From positions 1 through 30,927 of the forward strand of contig CAJUTB010000032.1 in NCBI GenBank assembly GCA_910589315.1: a stretch of 30,927 nucleotides of DNA, written 5' to 3'. Of the stretch, positions 23,982 to 30,927 are shown in pieces. Below the pieces are notes generated by a model that saw nothing but the letters and a program-made list of their open reading frames with translations, was not told the origin of the DNA and made no database searches. Positions within the stretch are counted from its first letter, which is position 1; each line of letters starts with the position of its first letter. This DNA is from an uncultured Oscillibacter sp. (GTDB lineage Bacteria > Bacillota > Clostridia > Oscillospirales > Oscillospiraceae). Made by a program: the position numbers and the translations under genes.

Positions 23982-24438
23982 TTGCATAACGAAGCACGAA
24001 ACTTGCTGGTAGAAACATATGCGAAAACACATGATGCAAAAGGGATTGCATTGGCCTACGGAATATCGGTACCATCGGTATCTCGACCGACTGGCGGAGC
24101 AAATGGTCAAAACCGGTAGTGTAGATTTGTGCGTTTGCGAAAAGGGGCGCAAGAGAGTATTGGGGTCGCAAGCGCGTGAACAAATCGCAAAAACGATTGA
24201 CGAGCAGCCTGATTTCACGCTGAGAGAAATCGTAGAAAAGTTGGAGTTGCCAGTTGGAATTGAAACGGCACGGCGGGCAATCTTGGCAATGGGGTATCGG
24301 CGGAAAAAGAAGATGATCCGCGCTTCGGAACAGGAGAGTTCCCGATGTGTGTGCCAAGAGCGAACAATGAAGTGGGTTTGCGAAGGGAACCCAAGCATCA
24401 CATCTGGCATTTCTGGATGAAAGCGGTGTGAATATTAC
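23982..24438 (+). mobile_element. IS630-family transposase, 5' fragment, frameshifted
   Basis: From a TTG at 23982 the frame reads MHNEARNLLVETYAKTHDAK and GIALAYGISVPSVSR, a helix-turn-helix domain of IS630 transposases. Near 24087 a shift leads into LAEQMVKTGSVDLCV, GSQAREQIAKTIDEQPDFTL and ILAMGYRRKKKMIRASEQE. After a second shift LAFLDESGVNIT appears (around 24398-24438), the start of the DDE catalytic core. There the similarity ends at the junction with an opposite IS630 copy. It is a broken, non-functional fragment. Confidence 0.75.
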
Positions 24439-25463
24439 TCCCGAATAAGAATATAGGAAATCTGGTCATGTTGGAAGAAAGCGGAAACCTTATCAGGAGA
24501 ATGCTGTAAGGTTCGCACGAAGGAAGCTGTTTTATGGCGGATATCGCGTTTGGTCCGAGGTAAGTTGCCAGAATGGACCGAAAGTTTCAGCGCATGATTG
24601 AGATATTCGTCTGGATTGCTCTCGGAGGCATAGGGCGGCAGAAAGAACAGTTCGATTTTATCCCGATGCCTTTCCAGCCAGACTGCGGCTTTCTTCCCAT
24701 AGTGCACCTTTAAGCTGTCTAAAATCAGGAAAACTTTTCGGTTGGATGTTCGAACCAGCCGGTCCATAAATTGGATCAGGCGCTGCTGGTTCACGGAATC
24801 CTCGTACAGCATAAACCGAATGTCCCCCTGCCTGCTCAGGGCGGAAAGCATATTCAGCCGCTCTCTTTTCGTCTCCACCTGCAGAATTGGAGGCTGCCCT
24901 TTGGGTGCAAACCCGCGCTCGCAGTTCGAGCGGTTGTCGATCCCGGTTTCGTCTCCCCAGTAAATCACGGCATTTTCCGCCCTGGCCCGCTGGGCGATGG
25001 CTGGATATTCCTCCTACCACCTTTAGATACGGGAAGGATCCTGTTTCCAGGCGCGCTTGATCGGACGCTGGCACGTCAATCCCCAGCGCCGCATATAATT
25101 CGACACACTGCCGTCTGATCTTTTTCCGATACCTTTTCCAGACGTATGCGCACACCTTCTTCAGCGTCCACAAACTGCCCGGAATGCCGAGTTCCTCTGG
25201 GCGGCGTGTTATGACCGTTTCTCGTATTTCGGCCTGCTCCTCCGATGTCAGCAGCAGATTGTCCCCTTCCGGAACCCCCGTTTCTTCGGTTCCAGGGAAC
25301 TGTCTCCCTCCCGCTGATATGCTGTCCATATTTCGCTGGCGCGATTTTGTCGCACTCCGGTTAATCCCTCAATTTCTTTCCTGGTTTTCCCCATCTTTTT
25401 GAGGCGTACGACCTGTCGACGTACCTGCTTGAGTTCTCCTCTATTCAGTTTTCGTAAATCTAT
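24435..25463 (-). mobile_element. Second IS630-family transposase, degraded
   Basis: On the minus strand the parts join as DLRKLNRGELKQVRRQ (from 25463, with ATA where ATG is expected), GKTRKEIEGLTGVRQNRASE, TSEEQAEIRETVITRRPEEL, NYMRRWGLTCQRPIKRAWKQ, AENAVIYWGDETGIDNRSN, LILDSLKVHYGKKAA and ESNPDEYLNHALKLSV, ending at 24435. Lesions include a one-base loss near 25273, a shift near 25103 and two stops (near 25022 and 25013). The DDE residues can be seen (WGDET, LILDSL, NPDE). Terminal inverted repeats are not obvious. It borders the truncated pglZ. Confidence 0.85.
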
Positions 25464-26759
25464 GTGCTCTATCTAACATGTGAAAAAGCCCCAGTTAAGT
25501 TGTTGGAACTTAAGGACGATATACTGTGGGATCTCTATATTTGGCTTTTGAAGTCCAGGATCGCGCAAAACACATACTTGTATCGTGTCCTTCACGGGAA
25601 CCCAACTGCGGATAATTTTCTAGCCGAGTATATTGTGTATGCGGCCAAGCGTATGCTTGGAAATGAAAATGCTGTTCAGTTAGCAAAAGAAAGAGCGTCT
25701 GCAGTCACCAAAATGAAATCTGTCGAGCCGCTGATTGCTAAATTTGTATCTGAAACAGGAGAAGACTTCCGCTCAATCCCGTTTTTGAATTGCCACACAG
25801 ATTCCGAGATCCAGGGCTTGATTCGCTGGGCAGCAAAATCCGACTTGTCTGCTGAGCTGCCGAAGGAATTTGACCAAGTATCGCCTGTGATCAGCTGTTA
25901 TCTTGCCCCGTATTTTAATTATGGCGATGAACAATTGACAGCTTACTTTACTAAGCTGCGCCGTTTTAGGATAAAGGACGATGTTGACGAGGCATTTGTT
26001 AAAGAAGCTTATTGTGCTGCGGTTCCGAAAGAGATTGAGGCGCGAGACAAGTTTATCCGAAAATTTGACAATGGGGAGACTGCTCTTCTCGTGGTAGATG
26101 GCCTGGGCGCGGAGTATTACCCGTTTTTGCTCAATATGGCAAAGCGCAATCATTTAAAAATTGCGGAAAGCCGGATCGTATCTGTCAATTTGCCAACCTC
26201 TACGGAGTTCAATAAAGTTGTATGGAATGAGGCAAATGTTTTGCAGGAGATAAAGCGGGCGGATAACATATCCCATGACGGCTATTCAAAGCATGAAATA
26301 TGTGCATATGAAGAAAACCTTGCAGAAGTGATGCTTCTGTTTGAAAAAAAGATTTTGACCCGTGTCGTGTCCGGACTCAAGAATTATAAACGGGTAGTTG
26401 TGACCGCAGATCATGGTTCCTCTTATTTGGCGGTGACTGCATACAGAAAAGGTTTGACTCATACAATCCCATGGGAAAACCCCGACGATTGGAGATATAC
26501 TTCTTTGCCTGAAAGCAAAAATGTCTCAGAGGATTTGGAGCCAGTATATCGTCCTGATAAAGAACCTGCCTATTATTATGTCGCGAAGGGTTATAATAGG
26601 CTGCCGAAACAAGGCTCAAAACTCTATGGGCTGCATGGTGGTGCAACATTGGAGGAACGTTTGGTTCCATGTGTGGTGTTCACTAACCAGTCTGTTCAGG
26701 AAGTATTGGTCGAAGAAGTGGAACAATTCTCTGAAAAAGAAGACTTCGACATTCTTTGA
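25464..26759 (+). pseudogene. pglZ: PglZ-type BREX protein, 5'-truncated (BREX type 4 like)
   Basis: The 431 codons hold the C-terminal part of PglZ, an alkaline-phosphatase-superfamily protein needed in BREX phage defence. Motifs are LLVVDGLGAEYYPFL (about 209-223), VVVTADHGSSYLAV (about 311-324) and GLHGGATLEERLVPCVVF (about 388-405), all expected in the metal-binding core. The open frame begins at a GTG overlapping the first codon of the IS630 transposase, and the first PglZ-like residues appear near 25485, so the N-terminal portion is missing. No ribosome binding site is evident. The GC content is lower than in the core genes. It ends 14 nt before brxL. Confidence 0.8.
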
Positions 26760-26773
26760 CGAGGGAGGATACT

Positions 26774-28270
26774 ATGTACGATATCGAAAAACTCAGACGG
26801 AATTTTCCTCATACTTCTATTTATAAAGATAAATCTATCAATGCAATTTTTAATGCTGCTAAGATTGAATCGTTTCTTCGAGACTGGATAATTAGAAAGA
26901 AAGCGGGTCCAGACGGAAAAATCGCAGATACGGATGCCCTGAGTGAGTATATCAATAGAATCATACCAAAGCAGGATGAACGCGGTAAGTTAGAGGACGA
27001 AGCCAGAACGGACGGAGAAACGAGACCATTTCTGGCAAAGATTAATATCTCATTTAATTCTAATGCGAATTATTACTGTTTTGAACTCCCTAACCTTGGT
27101 TTTCCGTATGGCAGCACTATCATTGAAGACTATGTTTGGGAGCGTATCAAAGATGAGCTGCTTAAAGAATCCGGTGGGTGGGGCCTTGTAAAGCTGGGGT
27201 ATATGCCTCCGGAGGAAAATAAGAAGAATGGGCGATTTACACTTCTGGACTTCAAAAACTTTTGTCCATATACGGTAAGTCTTGAGGCTTATCGGAAAGC
27301 AAGAGCAAATTATGACGATCCGGAAGAGTGGATGAATGTATTGTTGGGAGCAATCGATTACTGCAGTGATGGTTTTAAAAGAGCCGGGAAGCTTGACTCA
27401 GATACCTGGTTGGCAAAGCATACAATGTTGACTAGACTGCTCCCCTTTATTCAACCTCGGGTCAATCTAATTGAGCTGGCTCCACAGCAGACTGGTAAGT
27501 CATATGTTTTTGGGAAGGTAGGGAAATATGGTTGGCTGGCTGGCGGCGGAAGCCTCAGCCGAGCGAAACTATTTCTTGATATGCGCCCTGGAGCCAAAAC
27601 AAGAGGACTCGTGACCTTTAATGATTTTGTCGCCATTGACGAAATCAAATCCATTTCTTTTTCCGATGACAGGGAAATGGCGGGAATCTTTAAAGGATAT
27701 ATGGAAGATGGCTTTGTGAATGTTGGGGGCAAACGGGTCGACGGAGAGGCCGGAATCATCTTTCTGGGAAATATCGATGTGGATGATATGGATGATGAAA
27801 GAGATATGTTCCGCGAGCTGCCAGATATCTTTCGGGACAGTGCTCTACTTCAAAGAATACATGGTTTTATACCCGGAAAATATATTCCTGCCTTGTCTCC
27901 GGATATGTACATGGACGGATGGGCACTTAATACGGAATATTTTACGGAAATCATGCACCGGCTGCGCAGTCCGGCTGAGACTATGCGCTATCGAGCTTTG
28001 GTTGAGGAGCTAGTCTGTGTGAGCGGCACAGAAATATCTGGACGGGAGCAGGAAGCTATACTGAGATTGTGTACTGCCTATATGAAGCTGTTTTTCCCGC
28101 ATGCAAACATGGAGTTAATTCGTGAGCAAAAATTTAGGCAAGATTTTAATAAGTACTGTTTACAGCCCGCAAAGCGAATGCAATACACAGTTTTGCAACA
28201 GCTTAGAATAATTAATGCAAATGAATTCAGGAGTAAGCAAATGGCGGCCTACTCCCTGAGGGATAAATGA
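26774..28270 (+). CDS. brxL: BrxL-type AAA+ protein of a BREX system
   Basis: 498 residues. A Walker A-like LAPQQTGKSYVFGKVG (about 233-248), Walker B VAIDEIKSISF (about 286-296), sensor 1 FLGNIDVDD (about 331-339) and DIFRDSALLQRIHGFIPG (arginine finger region, about 352-369) fit BrxL, a DNA-binding AAA+ ring of BREX. E. coli-type BrxL is about 680 residues with a Lon-like C-terminal domain; here the protein ends soon after the AAA+ core and I see no Ser-Lys protease site. GGGAGG precedes ATG 26774. The frame is intact. Confidence 0.82.
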   Translation: MYDIEKLRRNFPHTSIYKDKSINAIFNAAKIESFLRDWIIRKKAGPDGKIADTDALSEYINRIIPKQDERGKLEDEARTDGETRPFLAKINISFNSNANYYCFELPNLGFPYGSTIIEDYVWERIKDELLKESGGWGLVKLGYMPPEENKKNGRFTLLDFKNFCPYTVSLEAYRKARANYDDPEEWMNVLLGAIDYCSDGFKRAGKLDSDTWLAKHTMLTRLLPFIQPRVNLIELAPQQTGKSYVFGKVGKYGWLAGGGSLSRAKLFLDMRPGAKTRGLVTFNDFVAIDEIKSISFSDDREMAGIFKGYMEDGFVNVGGKRVDGEAGIIFLGNIDVDDMDDERDMFRELPDIFRDSALLQRIHGFIPGKYIPALSPDMYMDGWALNTEYFTEIMHRLRSPAETMRYRALVEELVCVSGTEISGREQEAILRLCTAYMKLFFPHANMELIREQKFRQDFNKYCLQPAKRMQYTVLQQLRIINANEFRSKQMAAYSLRDK

Positions 28271-28271
28271 T

Positions 28272-28475
28272 ATGCGAAGTAGAAACATCGGATGTGTAGT
28301 TTGTGGAGAGAGTGTTGAGAAAGTTTCCAAAGCGCTGTGTCAAAAGCTGTTTGCCAAAAACACAAAGAAAATATTGTGTTTGCGGTGTCTATCCAACGAA
28401 CTAGAAGTCGAAGAGAATGAATTACTGGAAAAGGCAGAGGAGTTTAAAAATGAAGGCTGTTTACTATTCAAATGA
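28272..28475 (+). CDS. Small CxxC zinc-ribbon-like protein, unknown
   Basis: 67 residues: MRSRNIGCVVCGESVEKVSK, then LCQKLFAKNTKKILCLRCLS and an acidic helix LEVEENELLEKAEEFKN. Cys8 and Cys11 plus Cys36 and Cys39 could form a zinc ribbon; Cys23 and Cys63 are extra. It starts 1 nt after brxL and ends 9 nt before the cysteine desulfurase, so it is part of the same unit. I do not recognise the family. Given its position, a zinc-ribbon adaptor or sulfur-accepting partner of the desulfurase is possible but untested. Confidence 0.75.
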   Translation: MRSRNIGCVVCGESVEKVSKALCQKLFAKNTKKILCLRCLSNELEVEENELLEKAEEFKNEGCLLFK

Positions 28476-28484
28476 GGCGGTCAA

Positions 28485-29612
28485 ATGAAGCGGTATATTT
28501 ATGCTGATAATGCGGCAACAACAAAACTGGATACGGTTGCCTTTGAGGCTATGAAACCGTTTTTATTGCATGAGTACGGAAATCCGTCACAGCTTTATTC
28601 GTTCTCTCGCATACCCAAAAGAGCAATACGGGAGGCACGGGAAACGATAGCCTCTTGTATTGGCGCACTGCCAGAGGAGATTTTTTTCACATCCAGTGGC
28701 ACTGAAAGTGATAACTGGGCCATCAAAGGTACAGCTTTTTTAAACAGTCAGAGACGAGCTACGATTACCACTGCATTTGAGCATTATGCAATTTTGCACT
28801 CATGTAAAGCAATCGAACAACAAGGATATCCGATAGTATATATGAATCCGACAAGCGACGGCTATATCACAGGTGAGATCCTCAAAAGCTATACGAGGGA
28901 CAAGCCTTTCCTTGTCTCTGTGATGTATGCAAATAATGAGATTGGGACTGTGCAGCCAATAGAGGAACTGTGTACGGTTGCGCATAAGAGTGGAGCTCTT
29001 TTCCACACGGATGCTGTACAAGCAATTGGACATATGCCTATCAATGTACATAATCTTGATGTTGATATGCTCTCTGCTTCAGCACATAAGTTTAACGGAC
29101 CCAAAGGTATTGGGTTCATTTATATCAAAGAGGGCACTAAGATTCCTTCGTACATTGATGGTGGCGCACAAGAATCAAAGCGGCGGGCAGGTACCGAAAA
29201 TGTGGCAGGGATTGTTGGAATGGCCGTTGCACTGAAGCAGAACTGTGATCATTTGCAGGAAAATAATCGGCACATTGAGGCTTTGGAATTTGAACTGATT
29301 AGCCGTTTGAATGCAGCCGGAGTAGGGTACATCCGAAATGGTGGAGAAAACAGGCTTCCCGGTTTTATCAGCTTATCTTTTATAGATATGGATGGGGAGG
29401 CAATTTTGCACCGAATGGACTTATCTGGGATATGTGTATCCACAGGCTCAGCTTGTAATAGTGTTAGCACAGAAATATCGCATGTACTCAAAGCAATTAG
29501 GTTGACCGATAAATATGCAAAGGGCACTGTTCGTATTTCTTTGGGAAAAGAAAACTCACAAGACGATGTAGAGACAATTTCTCAGGTGATTCGAAAAATA
29601 GTTTGCACTTGA
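28485..29612 (+). CDS. Cysteine desulfurase, IscS/DndA type
   Basis: A PLP enzyme that removes sulfur from cysteine and forms an enzyme-bound persulfide. 375 residues with His100 (FEHYAIL), PLP-binding Lys202 (SASAHKFNGPKG), and the catalytic cysteine in STGSACNS (Cys324). Conserved TESDNWAIKG (73-82) and RRAGTENVAGI (233-243) are present. It is intact. Desulfurases of this kind supply sulfur for Fe-S clusters, tRNA thiolation and, as DndA, for DNA phosphorothioation. No iscU or thiI is nearby; brxL and a CxxC protein precede it. AGGCGGTC is a weak ribosome binding site. Confidence 0.93.
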   Translation: MKRYIYADNAATTKLDTVAFEAMKPFLLHEYGNPSQLYSFSRIPKRAIREARETIASCIGALPEEIFFTSSGTESDNWAIKGTAFLNSQRRATITTAFEHYAILHSCKAIEQQGYPIVYMNPTSDGYITGEILKSYTRDKPFLVSVMYANNEIGTVQPIEELCTVAHKSGALFHTDAVQAIGHMPINVHNLDVDMLSASAHKFNGPKGIGFIYIKEGTKIPSYIDGGAQESKRRAGTENVAGIVGMAVALKQNCDHLQENNRHIEALEFELISRLNAAGVGYIRNGGENRLPGFISLSFIDMDGEAILHRMDLSGICVSTGSACNSVSTEISHVLKAIRLTDKYAKGTVRISLGKENSQDDVETISQVIRKIVCT

Positions 29613-30535
29613 GAGCCTCAAAAGGTTGTGTAAAATGGAATAAAAAGATGTGGTTATCCCTTTTGTCAGCTGAAAGAGAAAGCGATACGGCGATGGTTAG
29701 ACGCTTCATTAAGGCAGCACCAAAATCGCGGTGGCTGAAGCGGAAGGAATACTCGTCCAGATAGGATTGGAGGTATTTCTTGGGCAGGCCATGGAGGTGC
29801 CCAAAATAAACGCTTTGACGTTGCTGATCACGATGTGCAGCCAATGAAAGAGAGCGGAATAAGGATCGTAAGGCTTGTATTCATGAGTGTAGCTCTCCAG
29901 CGCTGGGATTATAACTGCAATATCCATCACTGTGGATCTCACTGTCATCGGCAAAGGCAGCATGGGCAAATTTTCTCACGGATGTATGCTTGATATTGGG
30001 TGTTACCCGCATTTTCAGAAAGCGGGGATTGCCTCGTTTATCCAAAGACAACGCCGCGAAAACCTTCGCTTTTTCTGTACCTTGCCCCGCTTTTGCACCT
30101 GTTGGGCCTTCAAAGTATGCATCATCAAATTCGATGGCCCCGCACAGCCGATGGGGTTCATCCTGCTGCCCCATGGCAGTGTGCATACGTCTGAGCATGG
30201 ATCAGGCGGTTTTGTGGATTGTCCCAAGAATTGCCGCCAGTTGGACGCTGGAAATGCCCCACTTGTCCTGGTACACAAAATGGAACGCCAGAAACCACTG
30301 TGTCAGCGGCATATGGGTCTTGTACAACAATGTCCCTGCCGTCACCGAGGCCTGATGATGGCATTGGGCGCACTAGTATCGTCTGTTGGACAGCCGGTAT
30401 CCGTGATAGCAGCCACATTTCGAACAAGTATAGTGACTGTGCCAGCGAAGCAAAGCTAGATATTTTTGGCACTGCGCTTTGCTGGAGAACCGTTTCAGAA
30501 ATTTCCCAAGTGGCAGATCTTTATTTCTTTGCCAT
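29613..30535 (-). mobile_element. IS1595-family transposase, decayed
   Basis: Reading the minus strand from ATG at 30535 gives MAKK, a shift, then DLPLGKFLKRFSSKAQCQ, a zinc-ribbon YTCSKCGCYHGYRLSNRRY (stop TAG) CAQCHHQASVTAGTLLY, and ISSVQLAAILGTIHKT (stop TGA). Then GAIEFDDAYFEG and IHSDGYCSY of the DDE core, a shift to HEYKPYDPYSALFHWLHIVI, and another to HGLPKKYLQSYLDEYSFRF. The C-terminus runs into the desulfurase 3' end. With at least two stops and three shifts it is a dead copy. It belongs to the ISXO2-like domain group. Confidence 0.85.
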
Positions 30536-30927
30536 GACTCTTTTCCCCGTTTCCTGGTGTCATGGCACTATTCTCTATCATGTGCTATGTCCCATACCCA
30601 GCACCTTTCTCAGCTGAGGAAAAGGGATAACCGCAAAGGACAATACGGGCAAATTAAAGAGTGCTTTCCCAAAGAATATGGAGATTGGCATGTGATTTAT
30701 GTTCAGATGATCTGCTTCCGACATCCGCAGATCGGCGAAAAACTACAAAATCGCATCAGTGCTGACACGGCAATAACCAAGCAAGGCATTCCATACACAC
30801 ACATGAGTTAGCGGCATTTTTCGTCACCTATCACCCACATTATACGTTAATATTTATTATATACCTATTTTTGAGCTTGCTGAAAAAAGCACATAAGGGA
30901 ACAAGAACAGAATGGAACGGAAAAAGA
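30536..30927. other. End of window, no clear gene
   Basis: About 390 nt with no supported gene. A short + strand frame (near 30640-30735) contains CFPKEYGDWHVIYVQMIC, which faintly resembles the N-terminal part of IS5-type transposases and could be a scrap of one. After about 30810 the sequence is AT-rich with TTAATATTTATTATATACC, a possible promoter region. Confidence 0.35.

Noticed and set aside
23823..24410. Minus-strand open frame opposite the first IS630 fragment
   Set aside because: Antisense shadow; the + strand reading gives recognisable transposase motifs.
21000..30927. CRISPR array or complete prophage in the accessory region
   Set aside because: No regularly spaced direct repeats, integrase, or phage structural genes are seen.

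Overview
The window looks like a chromosomal segment from a GC-rich gut Firmicute of the Oscillospiraceae / Clostridium cluster IV type. The evidence is gene order (dxs-tlyA-nadK-argR-recN, lepB-rbgA-rnhB-yraN, tig-clpP-clpX-lon-engB), strong GGAGG ribosome binding sites, the Firmicute argR and rbgA families, and all housekeeping genes lying on the + strand. I cannot name the species from the sequence alone.

Region 1 (about 1-7230) starts with a structured RNA candidate and a hairpin whose 3' arm carries the ribosome binding site of a small DUF21/CorB-like membrane protein. The tightly packed dxs, tlyA, nadK, argR and recN follow (isoprenoid precursor synthesis, rRNA methylation, NADP synthesis, arginine regulation, DNA repair), then two small proteins. 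Region 2 (about 7270-14120) has a clear sigma-A promoter, two tandem signal peptidases I, rbgA, two unknown membrane proteins, rnhB, yraN, thrC, two paralogous membrane/zinc-ribbon microproteins and a metallophosphoesterase that seems to start at ATA. Region 3 (about 14120-21000) is a protein quality control block: trigger factor with a lysine/proline-rich tail, ClpP, ClpX, Lon, then the ribosome assembly GTPase EngB and a strong terminator.

Region 4 (about 21000-30927) is accessory. It holds a DUF1810 protein (probable ATT start), a truncated AbrB/SpoVT-type regulator, a DinJ-YafQ toxin-antitoxin pair, a YhcG-type PD-(D/E)XK nuclease, two degraded IS630-family transposases, and an AT-richer cassette: a 5'-truncated PglZ, a BrxL-type AAA+ ATPase, a small CxxC protein and a DndA/IscS-like cysteine desulfurase. 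A decayed IS1595-family transposase follows. The PglZ-BrxL-desulfurase order matches the right half of a BREX type 4 locus, the BREX type that carries a PAPS-reductase-like protein (BrxP) and has been tied to sulfur chemistry on DNA (phosphorothioation). BrxP and BrxC are absent from this window and the 5' part of pglZ is gone next to an IS630 copy, so the locus here is probably a disabled or rearranged remnant. The CxxC protein between brxL and the desulfurase is the least understood part of the cassette.
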